A DNA stretch of 64,000 bases from assembly GCA_030272585.1 (NCBI GenBank), contig BSYQ01000009.1, positions 3,348,001 through 3,412,000 of the forward strand, in the 5' to 3' direction. Every line of letters starts with the position of its first letter. The stretch's first letter is position 1. Source of the stretch: Bryopsis sp. KO-2023. Its lineage: Eukaryota > Chlorophyta > Ulvophyceae > Bryopsidales > Bryopsidaceae. Of the stretch, positions 46,801 through 59,987 are shown one piece after another. The notes beneath the pieces were generated by a model. That model searched no databases. It had not been told where the DNA came from and saw only the letters and a program-made list of their open reading frames with translations. The translations under genes were made by a program, and so were the position numbers.

Positions 46801-47473
46801 TGCACTCAGAGGCTGTGAATTTCCAGTCAGCAATGTTTGAATGACATGGATAACGTGTGGCAGAAGTCCATTTCCTCTTTTCCCCACAGATTCTCCATTC
46901 TTTTTCCCTCGATTTCAAATCATCATAAATTTTTGATCCAGCAAGTACATGGTGTTTTTTTATTTTAAATCCCCCCCTCCCCCTCCCCAAATAAAAAAGA
47001 AACTTTCATCTCTTGAACGAAAAGCTGTCGGAAAGATTGAACTCATGATCTTTGTCGCTAACTATATTTTATCCAATTCAAGATGGATCAAAATGAATCC
47101 TGGTTCACACCTACATCAATAATTCATTTTCAGGCCTAAAAAACCAGCAATTCCATTGCTTTTTCTCTAAAACCAAAAACGAATTTTCCCTAATCCATTC
47201 AAACTTCACATTCGCAGCTTTTGAAGAGAAGCATTCAGATCATGCCCTACTGCCACTTTGATGGATTCATTCCAGCATCCCAATCTAGGATCTTTGCTGT
47301 TCAGAGTTCTTTCTAAGGCAGCTTACCACCGAAGCGTCCCCAGGCAGCAGCTGTGATAGAATTCCAATTTCTCGAACTCTTCTTGCGATGAGTTGAGTGT
47401 ACTGGGAGCCAAAATCCAGCACCAGAACTGTCGAGTGAGCCGCCACAGGGGGCGTCACACCGTTGCTAGCCAT
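43832..47473 (-). CDS. GMPS: GMP synthase (glutamine-hydrolysing)
   Basis: Converts XMP, ATP and glutamine to GMP in purine synthesis. Eight exons, 47473-47327, 46726-46376, 46137-45952, 45810-45676, 45309-45097, 44945-44796, 44505-44308 and 44071-43832, total 1620 bases, a 539-residue frame. The class I glutamine amidotransferase half starts [17 protein letters not shown], has the nucleophile Cys in GICYGMQLL and the His-Glu pair in [11 protein letters not shown]. The ATP-pyrophosphatase half has the P-loop [12 protein letters not shown], then [13 protein letters not shown] and [14 protein letters not shown]. The C terminus [11 protein letters not shown] is diagnostic. There is no targeting peptide, so the cytosol is likely. 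It is head to head with the plastid TPR gene. Confidence 0.97.
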
Positions 47474-47948
47474 TTTTTCGGACTCTGTTCCAGTTTCGTA
47501 CTGTCGTCGGGTTTGGCTGCGCTTTCGCTTGATACAGGAAACGCTGTCAAGAAGAAAATGCAGGTCTTGATCAATAAATTGGCGCGGGCATTCAGAGGGT
47601 GGAACGGTTGTGTGTGTCAACGTCGATACGGGCGGGCGTCAGGTCGGGCATGGTGCAAGAATTCGTAAGTGCCAGAAACATGGTGGTCATTCTTTGTCCG
47701 TTTCGAGACCAGACTGGCGGCGGCGATCTATCGAGGGTATGCCACCCAAACAGCGCGACGCATTCCTGGTTTCTCGTCTGGAGAAGTGCTAGGACTCTTC
47801 TGTTTGATCCCTGAAACGGTTGCGGCGTGGAGGGTTGTGCGAAGGCTTCACTCTGCGAAGGATCAATCAAATTGGCTCCATTCCTGAGTCGGACGTGGAA
47901 CGCTGATGAAGCGTGATTTCGCAGGTTGAGAGTCTCTTGACGTCTACA
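47474..47948. promoter_or_regulatory. Divergent promoter region of GMPS and the plastid TPR gene
   Basis: The two start codons are 475 bases apart on opposite strands. No element is convincing enough to name. Confidence 0.4.
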
Positions 47949-49824
47949 ATGCGTTCCGCACACACCGCTGTGACCTCCCACTTCCCTCTGCGCAAGACCC
48001 GACCCCTTGGTCCAAGCGCCGGCCTCAGGCAGCCCGGGCATCTCTTGTCGAGAAGCTCGAGGAACAACAGGTAGGTCCCAGCATCTCACACCGAACAGAA
48101 AACGCTCCAAGGCGACAAAAATACGGACGTCACGTGCTTGTTTGGCATCAGTTTGCTCAGGCCTTTCGCTCGCAGCGGTGGGGATGGACACGGTCCTACG
48201 AAAGCCACCCGGAGGAGTTTGATGTCGGTGGCGGCGATTGGATCTCTTTTTGGAAGGGGGCCTGATTCGCTCGTGCGAAGCGGAATGGACAAATTCCGAA
48301 AGGTGAATTCGCCTTTTTGAGTTGAAAGTCGTCAATGCGTTTGAATCAAAGCGTTACGACTTTTGTTTCTGGGATCAGTTTTACGATTGCATCCACTCTT
48401 GCAGTTGAGATGAGAATCACAAGTTGGGCCCATCTGCATGGAGTGCTGATTTTTCTTGAAAGTCATTCTCACTTCAAAGGATTGAGACGGAATTGTCAGG
48501 AATGCATAAAAGCTTGGTCTAAAATCATGCGAGGTTCATGCTGCCCAAATAACGGATTGTGGCAGGGATCCATTACGAGTCCGTCAAAGAGTCTGTTGCA
48601 ATTTTACCTCTATTTGGCATTCATTACATAGGGAGAAATCGATGGCTCACTGGAAGACTTCGACCGAGTCTACAAAGACGCTCCTCAAATGAGAGCTTAC
48701 CTGTGGCAGAGGGGATTGAGCCTTTACTATGCAGGTCGCTTCCAGGAAGGTGCCGATCAGTTCCGCGAAGATGTGTCTGTCAATCCAAACGACTCCGAGG
48801 AGGTTGGGAACCAGTTTGTTCATTTAAGAAAAAAATGAACAATTGCCTGATTTGTCAGTCATGTGAATTGTGGGAGGAGTCAGTGTGGATGTTGCTGAAC
48901 AGGCGATCTGGGCGTTCATGTGCGAGGTTCTCACAGATGGGATCCCTGAGGCTCAGAAGAATTTCCTTCAGGTGGGATGACATGTGTATGGGCTTTTTTT
49001 TAGCTCTTTGCAACCCATGTAATTGGATCGTTCATGTATGGCTTAATAATTTCTGGTACCAGGTGGGAAGAGATCCCAGGCCTGTCTTGAGGGCAGCATT
49101 GGATTGCTTTGAGAATGGGAAAGACCCCAAACAGGTAAAGCAACCCGCCCGCGACACTTCTCATGCACCTGCTATGAGTGCTTTGTGAAAATTGCTCCAT
49201 CAGCTGGCCATCATCTGCTCAACCTAATCCTCAACTAGGCCTTGATGGATCGCCAATTTTCTCAGATGGGACAACACTGGGAATTGATGTTCTTGAATTG
49301 TATGTGACTTGTAAATTCCTTATTTCTAATGTTTTCCAGATTGCAAGCGCTGCTCCGCAGGATGGCAGTGGGGAACACTTCTATTCTCTATTGGTGAGGT
49401 GGTTTTTCAACAGGTCGACCAAAAAAGTTGGTGAAGTTGCCATCCATGGATGCGCCACAAATCGAAAGAACAGATTTGACCTCCTGAATGGTCAATACAT
49501 CAGCTTTCTTGATTTTTGCTTTCATTGGCTCCATTCCCTTGACTGCGGTGGAATAAACCACCATTATTCTTACGTAGGTTGTAATGAACTGTTGAAATAG
49601 ATCCAAGTAATGACACTTGCTATTTTTGGAATCCCCCCTTCTTCTCTTGACCACGCTCTTTCTCCCTGCAGTATGTTGCCCTGTGGAACGAAGCTTATGG
49701 AAATCCAGAAACGGCAGAAGAAAACATGGTGAAGGCCACTGCGACACGCTATGCTCAGTTTTCTGGAGACTACATGGCATCGCTTGCAAAAGTCCATTGT
49801 ATGGAAAGGGACTGGAATGTGTAA
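47949..49824 (+). CDS. Plastid TPR protein of a plant/algal family
   Basis: Seven exons, 47949-48070, 48152-48302, 48632-48802, 48903-48971, 49063-49134, 49340-49393 and 49672-49824, give 263 residues ending in TAA. A basic transit peptide (MRSAHTAVTSHFPLRKTRPLG...) covers about 60 residues. The mature part is TPR-like: QMRAYLWQRGLSLYYAGRFQ, DQFREDVSVNPNDSEEAIW, then the family-specific FLQVGRDPRPVLRAALDCF and, near the end, YMASLAKVHCMERDW. This order matches a chloroplast TPR family known from land plants, whose role I cannot state with confidence. No catalytic site is expected; protein-protein contacts in the stroma or lumen are inferred. Confidence 0.9.
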
Positions 49825-50932
49825 TCGATGCATCATTCGACTCTTGTAACAATAAAAACACCTGGTCATATATATATGTTTCATGTCCATCTGGCTTGGC
49901 ATCCACTACTAAGTAATTTCTTCGGCTCACCAAACTGGCCGACTTCATGACCGGATCAGTTGCTCCAAATCAAATACATCATCACTATCGTTCCATAATT
50001 GTACCAATCATCTGCAGTTGTCCCCTCAAAAGGATATTTCTTCTTCCTTTCTTTCTTTATTGCCATTTGTTGTGTCAGACCCAATTGAATGAGATTATTT
50101 ATAGTACAGATCGGATCTTGGCAGCAAGGATATAGTCTTCTTCATGGTTATATCTAGGTCTTTCTGTAAGTTTCGATATGCTGTTTGTTGTATGGCGGAA
50201 ATAACATACATTATCATTATCATTTTTTTTATTTTCATTCGTAAAACAGACTGTGGATTCTTATCCTATGGAAGTGCAAGTTTTCTCGACGCGCTTTGTT
50301 TCTATTGCATAACCATGCTGTTGTCAAGATTCTGGTTACATTGAAAGCCTGTGAATTGCCACTCTCTTGCGGTGGTGTTCAAGAACGAAGTTGTTGCTTT
50401 GTTAAAAAACAGTTTTTTTTTAATTTAACAAGGTTGTCAAGGTTATTCTTAAACAAATAATGTTTGTTTGCTCGAGTCGGGTAACACCACAGTCTGTACA
50501 CATCTTCAGAAAGAAGATGGAAAACAAAAACAGAAGTTTCGAATCATGATGAGCTGGAATAAACAGACAAACACCGACGGAACATATTGTATCGACCACA
50601 TGATGGCCCTAAAAATTGAATTCTATGGATAAGAAATTTCCATGTCTCATGATTCACCGAACACGAATCCTTGTTTTCCCCCCTTTTTTTGACAAAATGA
50701 AGTTTGCTCTTTGTAAGCAATATGTATGTTCAAAGGATGGAAACCTATATCAGGGAAAACATGATTGCCAGAGTAAAAAAACCCATCAGAAAACTCCCCC
50801 CCCCCAAAAAAACAAACAAACAAACAAAACCACACACATGCCTCCTTTCTATGCTAATAATAATAATATCATCCCTCCCCCCCCCCCAAAAGACACAAGA
50901 ACCAACCAATTGAATCCAAATAAAAACAACAT
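49825..50932. other. Spacer between convergent TPR and F-box/LRR genes
   Basis: About 1.1 kb without a recognised gene. It contains C(n)A(n) junctions at about 50796-50812 and 50877-50890, close to the 3' end of the F-box/LRR gene. Confidence 0.6.
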
Positions 50933-53144
50933 TCAAATGTATACCCTGCATTGCGGGACGCGACTCTGTAACTCTCCACACAGAAAACCAAATCGGAAGG
51001 CGGTGGCCACATCATGACACAGCTCCTTCACTTCTTCGGGAAACCCTTCATTGTTCAACGAACTCAGCGCCACCCTGGTTTTCCCCTTGCTCAGTCTGAC
51101 TGACTCGATGTTCGGCATGTCCAAGAGAAACAGGATCCCTTCCCCAAGCGCCAAGCCCTCCTGTGACAAGTCCAGCGTTTTGATGCCTGTCCAATGGCGC
51201 AGCCCCGTTGGAATGTCGTCAAAATTGTTGTCGGACAGTCGTAAATGTCTGATCGTTTCGGCGCATTTGGGCACCACATCCGGGAAGGACTTCAAATCGC
51301 ACCATGTCATTCCCAGATCACACAACAGGGGCAGCTCCAAAATTGCCTCAGGGACCTCTCCGAAAATGAACCCCTCCAGTTGGAGGTGGGTCAAGTTTTC
51401 GTACTGTGCGAAGTCGGGGGACATTTCCTTCAGGCTCCACAAACTCAAGCATAACCTCTCCAAAGACAAGAATGGCGGACACCTGCCCACAGAAAAAAAC
51501 CCCAAAAAGATGGAAAAAAATTAAACGATGGATCATGTCAAATGATAAATAAATAAATAAATGATCAAAAACATAATGAAAAAATTATATATACAGATAT
51601 TAGCTGTGCATAATGCCACTCGCGAGACTTGAACCACCATCGAACACACCCCACGAGTTCCTCCCCCAATCGCTCGAAAAACCCTTGCTCCCTCTTTTCC
51701 AAGTCTCTTCCCAAGTCTCCCTGCACCTCCAAGTGCGTCAAGTTGGCCAACCCAGACAGCTTCACCAAATCATGCGGAAGGAATTCCGTCTCGACGAATT
51801 CCTCCTCCAAATGAAACACGTCGCTCAAAATGAGCTCTTTCAAATTCGGGAGGTGCTCAAGGTGGCCACAGAACGGACCCTTCCAATCCACCTCCACCAA
51901 TTGCAGAACCTGTCCAGGCAACACTTGATTAAACTCTGCCGTGCGTTCTGACAAAAATAATTTAAACAAGCCTATGGCCCTCGTTTGATTGCTGGATCTG
52001 TTTCTCACCGAATAGGCTACATACGATTTCCCCCCCCCCCCAAAAAAAAAAAGAAAAAGAAAAGAAAATCCCCACGAGACGACTAACCGTTTTGTTGAAA
52101 TACTTTTGCTCAGAAAAACAAAACAAAACAAACCATGACATTAATTCACCACCACCGCCACCATGACGAAGAGCACCTCACCTTCAGATTCGTCAAGTAT
52201 CTATCCCCACCATGTGCATCCACATCCAAGGCTCCCAAACCCAATACCTCCAGACTTATCGGCAAGAATTCGCTCGACATCGCTATGCAGGCGTTCTCCA
52301 TCCCTTGCAGCTCCAGGACCCTCAATTTGGTCAAAGCCGTCAGACAATTCGCCCCAGAAATGAACTCATCTTTCGCAGGGCCCACTTGCAGCTGCTCCAG
52401 GTTTTTCAGACACATCAACATGGGCAGCAACGTTCGGGTGGCCCCACAGGTGAAACAGTCGTCCAAGTGCAGCACCCTCAGCTTCTTTCTGGACAGCAAT
52501 GAAACCACCCCGAGGTTGTAGGTATCCAGAGCTCCATCCAGTTTCGTCTTGTCTCCTCGTATGTGTGCGCTTTCGATGCCTGTACTGTGTTTTGCCCACC
52601 AAGGGATGCTGACTACAGGGTGGATGGACGGAGGGTCCAGCAAATCGTCTTCGGGTTGGCCCACGAACACTACTTTCCACAAGGAAGGGCTTGTATCCAC
52701 CAGTTTCCTCCATCGCCAGCACACTTGAGGCAGCATCAAAATGTTATGAAAGCCGCTGGCGACTGTGGGTTCTAGCTCTGCCAGTCCTCTGAAAAAAAAA
52801 ATCAGAGCTGTAAACAAAACCTCCTCCTGTCACATGTCGATTTCTACATCTCGTTCTGAGGGAATAAATTCTTTATGATTTTTGAAAGCCAGTTGTTTCT
52901 TGTTGGGAAGAGAAAGATGGAAAAATAGAAAAAGTATGCATCAGTGCAAGAAAAAACAATTTCGTTCGTTTCGGCGAAGTTTTTGTTGGGGTTCCTTTTT
53001 TCCTCCGGAAACAGACTGGTCATGCACACACCTGAAAAACCCTCCAAAAAATGGATTGAATTCTACTCTGCTGGGGCCCACCACCATGGAGAATATTTTG
53101 ATCAGAATTCCATCCTCCAAATTGTTCAGATGGAGCACCTCCAT
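50933..53144 (-). CDS. F-box and leucine-rich-repeat protein
   Basis: Four exons, 53144-53032, 52788-52182, 51909-51629 and 51482-50933, give an intact 516-residue frame ending in TGA. The N terminus is F-box-like (LNNLEDGILIKIFSMV, then VCWRWRKLVDTSPSLWKVV), the part that binds SKP1 in SCF ubiquitin ligases. The remainder is leucine-rich repeats, for example LRVLHLDDC, LTNLKVLQLVEVDW, LPNLKELILSD, LTHLQLEGF, IRHLRLSDNNFDDIPTGL and IKTLDLSQEGL. Exon 2 to exon 3 was joined at AAG/GTT because this restores a perfect repeat across the junction. The target is unknown. The start Met may not be the first; an upstream exon could extend it, since the frame stays open to about 53190. Confidence 0.85.
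52030..52052. repeat. C12-A11 homopolymer junction in F-box gene intron
   Basis: A C run followed directly by an A run in the second intron; T(n)G(n) on the transcribed strand. Confidence 0.9.
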
Positions 53145-54364
53145 TCTGGCTTTCTTACGTATTTTTGTTGCTTCTTCCTCCGAAGTTACCTAAAATATCA
53201 CGACCAGATTTTTTCAATTTATTTTTTTCATCAACTCTGAACTCACCATCAGTGAAAATTTAGTATTCTGAAATTGAACTCAACAGCCTTTCTAGACTAT
53301 GAAAGTGCCTTTCTTTTGCATGTGATTCAAGAACATGTGTTCTCTGCTATCCATATGAAAAAAAGCATTTTTGGTTGATTTTTGGTTGATGCAGCAAAAC
53401 AGAGCACAACCAGACGCACCGCAACAAAAGTCGTCAGGGAGACGTCGCGACGGTGCACGACGAAGCGGAGCTGGGATGAGTATGCTTGTTGGTAGCGCAC
53501 TCCAAAGAGAATTTGGCCAGGGAAAGCCCGCACTAAGATCCCGTTTTCTTAGTTCGCCCTCTCGTCCGTGAAACACTTCAGAAATTGCTTCAGCTGTAAA
53601 AAAACTCCAAGCAAGCTGCGTTTCCTACCCCTTGAGACACTTGTTTTCCCTGGCAATAGCAAACTTTGGCGAACCCTCGCAAAGTTGAAGTAAAACAACT
53701 CAAGTTTTTGTCGGCTAGAACGTTGAGAGGTATTTCTTTTGGCGTCCCAAGTCGTTCGCGCGTGACTGACTCTGGGATCCACGTCTGGGTTCCTTTGGCC
53801 AAGCCTCCCTGTTCGTCACCTCGGTTTGGTGAGGTCGGCTCACAGAGGGAATCCTGCGTGTAAATTTGGAATAAATTCAAGTTTTTCGAACACGATTGGA
53901 TGGTCGATTTCCTCTCTGTTGATGTCCGATTGGCGAAAAAACGTCCGATTGAGTTGAGGCTCCCTGGAAGCCATTGAGGTCAATTACATTTCCAATACAT
54001 ATAAAATTCACTGAAACAGCCCACCAAATTATGTCAGTTCCTCTCTCCCCCTTCATCAACACAACACCACCTTTTTTTCTTTTCTATTTCAGTCATTCCC
54101 CAACTATCCTATGTCAACCCCAAGTCGTTTTTCTCCTCTCAAAATGATCCCTCCAAACCCGTGCTATTGAAAAACATATCTATATCCCACTACATGTCGA
54201 ACATACCCCCACCCACCCCTCCTCCTCCCAGTCAAACCCAATCGAAATGCAAACCTGATGGATTCTCTTGCAAAGGTGAAACTCAATTGAAATACATCAT
54301 GTGTGTTATTTTATTTCTGATTTTTCTTGGGGGTCGGATTTGAGTCTCCAACAGGGAAACCTCG
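53145..54364. other. Spacer upstream of F-box/LRR and downstream of PLK4
   Basis: About 1.2 kb without a recognised gene. It must contain the F-box/LRR promoter and possibly an upstream non-coding or coding exon, and the PLK4 3' UTR. Confidence 0.5.
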
Positions 54365-57300
54365 TCAAGTTGCATCGATTCGGTCAACCCCATTGAGCGG
54401 CCAGGATACATGCTGCCCCTGCCTTTCAGCATCCAAGGCTTGTGCAGAAACGTCCTCACAGCTCCCCTTGCACAGAATTATGAGTTCGATCGCCCTCATC
54501 TCGTTCTGGGTCAAGCTTTCAACAAACGATTCGGGAATTGAGTATCTAGACCCATCGCTCCCTTCTCCACTCTGAGACAGCAAACCAAACAAACAGATAC
54601 CCAATCAGCCAAAACGAAAATACATACTCATGCCCATCAACTCCCTCCCCTCTCCCCCTTTAAAAAAAAAAAGATAAAAAAAATTGCTATGCACAGATAA
54701 CAAATATATGGATTTGTGGATATGGTCCACTGAACAGCTTAGGCCATCGTAATAGACTCGATCGGATTCAAGAGTTTTTTAAGGCCAGAAAAATCAGGGT
54801 TGCATTTTGCAACATCTTTCCTTGGTCAAAAGTGTTAATTCAACTATCTTTCTTCCTAACTTTTGAACGAAATATGTCAAGAATATTGTATCCTCACCAG
54901 ATGAACAACACCACCTTCCGATATATCCATCTTCTCACCTGGATAGGAATCTGACGAGACCTTCCATCAGCATGGTTGACCTGAATCCGGCGCTCACCCG
55001 GGAGGTCCACAAGATCCAGCCCCGACACCCCCAATTCCCTCTGATGATTTCCATCCAATACCAAACTGAGGGAACCGTTTTCGAACATCGTCCCCACCCC
55101 ATAGTACGCCGTGTACTTGATCTTCATCACCCCATTGGCAATGCTCTGAACGAAATCGCAAGCAACCTGGTAAGCCTCCATCGCACACCTCGGCAGCTCA
55201 GGGAAAGAGTATTTGAGAATCGGTTCGGGGGACTCCTCTCCCACTTTGGGCTCCCTTTCTATGCACACCTCAGCCCCGGTCGGATCGATCATGAATCTGG
55301 TGTCTTTACCATCGTTCTCCGTCACCACGCACACATGCTTATTAGGGAGGAGTTGGACCAGTGCCTGCAAGCCGGCGTGTGGTGGAGCCCAGGCATAACC
55401 ATGGGGAAGCCGATGGGTGGAGAGCATCTTGTTGTGTTGCTTGGAGGAAGGCTTGCACATTCTCATGTCGAGGTCTTGGTAAGGGATGTGGCTCGAATAC
55501 GGGCCAGCCTTGTGCATCACAGCAGGGTCCCCTCCGGCCGCCAGATGCTCGAGGGTATCCCTCATGATGTGTGCGTTTTCACCGCTGTAATGCTGACCCA
55601 AATGCCAGAATTGGAGGTCGTGGTCAGGTGATTGTTGAAATCCCAGTCTACCTTCTGGTCTGGGAGCTAAACCACGCTTCTCGAGAGACATGTCTTTCCT
55701 CGTGATCGTCAAATCTCGATCGGAGTAGATATTGATCATGACTCCAGACAAGCTCTCCACATTTTCCACCCCTCCTGGATCCAACGAGGGCAACTCGGGG
55801 AGTTTGACCACCCTTCCGGTGTACTCTTCCGGAATCTTCTCAGATTGCTCACAAGAAAAATCACCCAGAAACTGTGGATCAGTGAGAAACGGGTCCTCCA
55901 CGTGCATTCCAGACTCCAAGAGAATCCTTTTGATTCTTTCGGGTGGCAACCATGCTGCATACCTCCTCCGCAGACGGTTCATTCTGGCCTCCTTGCTCTC
56001 TTCCTGAGACTCCCTGACTTGTTCCTGCCCCAAGCCACCATCCATTCCATCCATGCCCGCATTCTCACCACACTCGTTTCCCCAAACTGTTTGAGAACCC
56101 ACCAAGGCTCCATACAGGATCTCCATTATGACTGGGTTCTGACGTTTAGATAGCCCGTCATTCCCAACACCAACAAGACCCTCTACATAGGTTTGCAGGT
56201 CCATCATTCGTTTCTGATCAATCCACGGCCCAAAGGAAGCACCTCCATGGCCCAATATTTCCCCTCCAGACGACGACTCCTCCACACCTTCACGGCTTGC
56301 GAGCGGATCCATCACAACCATTTGATTCTGTCTGACCATCTCGTCGCTCCCATCCAATATTCCAGCCCCCTGTCCATCAAACCCATGCATGCTTTGCTTC
56401 GGAAGGTCCTCCCCACGATTCGAAAATCCCTCACCTTGACTTCGTATCGAAAACGCTTGGCTGGAGCATGGGTCAAATCCACTGTCGATCTCATCCATGT
56501 GCGCAGGGCCATTCCCCTCTCCATAAAATTGACAATCAACCCCATCCAGATCTCCAAATCCAATTGGATGATTTCCCGCCAGGCTGACATAAGCTCCGTC
56601 CTCGATTCCACAACAACTCACTGTTTCTTCTCCTGGTAGAATCCCAGGTGTCACATCCTTGCCGTGATTTGCACTTTCCTCACAATATAATCCTCTAGAC
56701 TCATCTAACCCCATAGTGAAGTCCCCTACTTCACTTCTTGAGCTCTGCTGTCCACTGATGTTTCTTTCAAAATCTGAATCCTGAGAAAGGCCCCCGTTCA
56801 GGCTAAATTCACGTCCGCTTCCCCCCTGCTCCAAAAAACATGCTTCCTCCTCTGAATATCGAGTGTGTTGCCCCCCACCTCGATCGACATCCCCTTGATT
56901 TGTTTCCCCCTGCCGATGTACATTGCAGGGGCTCTCCCTGGCGACTGCCAGATCCTTGAATGGTTGGTGATATAATTCGCCCTCTGGACAGTGGCCGTTC
57001 CAATGATCAATATTTCCCACCATTTGATACCCTCCCGGACATCCCTGAACTCCAAACGTCACCGTTTCACTAAAGCTTCTCAGCTCATCCCCAGTCGGGC
57101 TGGCCGTCACAACAAGATTCACATTATTGATAGTAGTTGGGCTGCCATAGTCCCTCCCATCGATGCACCCAACCCTCTCCCCATGATTTTCCTTGCACCT
57201 GGGTGAGGATATTTCCGTCAAATCTATTCTTACACTGGGCCTTGGGCTTGTCTTGCCACCACATGGAGAATGACTGGTCAAAACTCCCACTGATTGAAAT

Positions 57301-59987
57301 CGATCTGGGCTCACCAAACCTTCCACATTTGCATAGCCAGCGGCAATTTTTCGATCGTTTTTGCCTGACGCCATAGATATTGACCGATTTGGGCTGTCAA
57401 AGGTATGCCCTGAGTAATTCACAGCTTCCGCCATCCCTCGACAGAAACCTCTATTCTCCTGAGTGTTCGCTTTTTGGGAGTTCCCCAGCACCTGGATGGG
57501 ACTCGCTGTTTTAAAGGAAAAGTGCTCCGGATGGTAATTCTCAACATCCATCGAAATTTCGCTGCCACCAAATCCCCCCCGGAACCCAACCTGAGTCTCC
57601 ACCATATTTTGTGAATTTCTGAATCCAACTGTCACCCCGATTTCTACAGTGGAATCCATTTTCTCAGGCGGGGAAATCATAGGAGAAAACATTCCTGCCT
57701 GATATGGCGAACCCTCAGTTGGTGTCCCCCAAGCAGTTGCTGTGGGATCCCATTTCTTTGCGAAGGGAGGGTGTTCTGGCCGAAATACTGGACTTTGGCT
57801 CTGAAGCGGTGGAAGAACTCTATTGGGTGGAGTAAATTCTCCAATTCCGGATACGGGGCTACCAGTCGAAGTCACTGGCATAGATTTTCTTGGAGTTTCC
57901 TCCTCACAAAGTGACTCGGAGACGTCATGTTCTAGGGACTTCCCTGAAAACAGTGGGAAAAACTGTCAAAATACAGAATTGACTTGCAGGGGAGATATAC
58001 GTGTCATATCGTCATAACGTTCAAGTTTTCAGCTGCTGCTTGACCAAATCAGGTTTGATTGGTGGAAGCTTTGTTGTGCTGCAAGGAGCAGTCTTGTTCC
58101 TACCGGTGTAGAAGGGATGCCGTTTGATGTCCTTCAGTTTCATTCTCTTGGATTTTTCTTTGTGTAAAATTCCCTTGATCATATCTGAGGCTTCGGGCGA
58201 CAAGAAATCGGGACACTCGAAGTCCACCATTTTTACCCTTTCGATAGTTTCTGCAACCTGAACAGATGGAAGCACCAGAAACACCAATTTTCTACAGCTC
58301 CACACAAAGTTTTATCGTTATTGGTGGAAATCGATTCTCACAGCACTGACATTTGCATTCGGTTCACTCAGGTTTCTATGGTTTTTCAACACGGATGCTG
58401 TCGAAGCTTTGGAGGAGTTGACCAAAACTTGAAGGCTTTCCAAACCAAAAATGAAGAAATCACCTCGTCCTCTTGGAAGGGTGGCGTTCCACAAAGCATC
58501 GAGTAGAGAACCACCCCCAAGCTCCACACATCGGTTGCTAAAGTGTAGGGCTCCCGCTTCGCGATTTCTGGTGAGAGGTAGTTGGGCGTCCCGCAGATCG
58601 TCAGCCTCTCTGAATCTTGACAATCCAGCTGAGCAGCCAAACCGAAATCCGCCAATTTCAGCACATTGCCGTCGGTGAGCAGCAGATTGGCCAACTAGAG
58701 GGGGAAAAAATTCACACACACAACAAAAAAAAAGGATCTCAGCATACTCTACGACTCCAATATGAGTTTTCAGGATTTCGAATATATTGGTGTTTTTGAA
58801 GTTGCGTTTCATATTTTTCTCTCTACCTTTATATCTCGGTGGATAATCCAGCGTGAATGGAGGTAGGAAACTGCCTCCACCAGCTGCCTGAAATATCCTC
58901 GGGCCTCCCCCTCCACGAAGCGGTCCTTTTTCTTCAGCAGGTCTGCCAGCTCCCCTTGCTTACACACCTCCATCACGAAAAACACCTTTTTCGAGCTCTG
59001 AATGGAGCACTTGAGTGCTACAATGTTGGGATGCTTCACTGTGGAGTGGATCTGGATCATCATAGTCGTCATAATCGTCAAACGCAGTACGGCGGCAACA
59101 CTGAGTAGTTCTCATCGCGTTAAAAGAAATGGAAAAAAAGGTCATTGTCTAAACAATCTGCGCTCATGTCAAGAATTTGGGGGGGTCTGTGTTTTAACCG
59201 TTTTGGGGTGACCCACACTGAGAACCGACACAACGATATCCAGAATATAACTCGGGGTCTGGCAAAGGGCTGGCAAAAAAAAAAACGAAACGAAACCGAA
59301 ACGGGGTGGCAATCATGTTTCAGAAGCAGTCTTACACACTGAGACAGGCGTGGACGACTTTGATTACGGCGTTCGTCGCCGCACCAGAAATGCAATACAA
59401 CACATCCAAACATCGCAAGATATTTCGTAAAAGTCCCGGGGAAAAGAAATGCGTGCTGCTCAAGAAAAGGGGAGAGGGGGACGCCAACTCGATGTCGCGA
59501 ACTTGCTCGTTGATGCGCTCTTATTTTCGTGCACCAGACCAAGAATGGCTGGGAGGAGCAAGTCACCACTATTATTGTTCACCTTGTATTCATTCTTGAG
59601 GCGCGCTCGAGCCTCGCGCGACTTGAGCTTGCTTCGCGTGATCTGCAGCGAAATACAGAAAGCTGAATCCACTGAAAGTTCATCTCAAGAGCTGTTGACA
59701 TTCGAACACAAAGATACACAACTAACGGAGAACGTCCCGACTCGAGCGTGAAAACAAGCCCCCACCACTTTGATCGCGACTTTTTCCCCGGTTTTGCGCT
59801 CGGTCGCCTCATAGACCTCACCGAAGCTGCCCTTGCCCAGCAGCCCCTCGAACTCGTAGTCCTCCGTTTCGCCACAACCTCCCACCATCGCACGTAAATC
59901 CTCGAAAAGAGATTCGCGGGAAAACGCTATCCGGGACTCACGACTTATCGATTCCTCTCCGACGACCAAGGAAGCCCACACCACCAC
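54365..59987 (-). CDS. PLK4: PLK4/SAK-like polo kinase with polo boxes
   Basis: PLK4 starts centriole duplication. Seven exons, 59987-59766, 59642-59583, 59051-58827, 58694-58464, 58257-58045, 57938-54939 and 54571-54365, give a 1385-residue frame. The kinase has the P-loop LLGKGSFGEVYEA, the Lys in VAIKV, the catalytic loop IIHRDIKLANLLL, DFG in LADFGLAAQ and an activation segment TICGTPNYLSPE. A single 3-kb exon follows: about 700 low-complexity residues rich in Gly, Ser, Asn and acids, then a cryptic polo-box region (NIYSDRDLTITRKDMS..., LKYSFPELPRCAMEAYQVAC, ITYYTRYA-like MKIKYTAYYGVGTMFENG). The last exon may be part of the third polo box. The junction at 58045/57938 uses a weak donor (TTG/GTCAAG); without it the kinase would stop at 58021 and two genes would result. 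Confidence 0.82.

Noticed and set aside
47592-48335. 247-codon minus-strand open frame
   Set aside because: It runs antisense over exons 1-2 of the plastid TPR gene, whose splice frame is intact.
54972-55631. 219-codon plus-strand open frame opposite PLK4
   Set aside because: It is antisense to the polo-box part of a convincing 1000-codon exon and shows no domain; a shadow frame.
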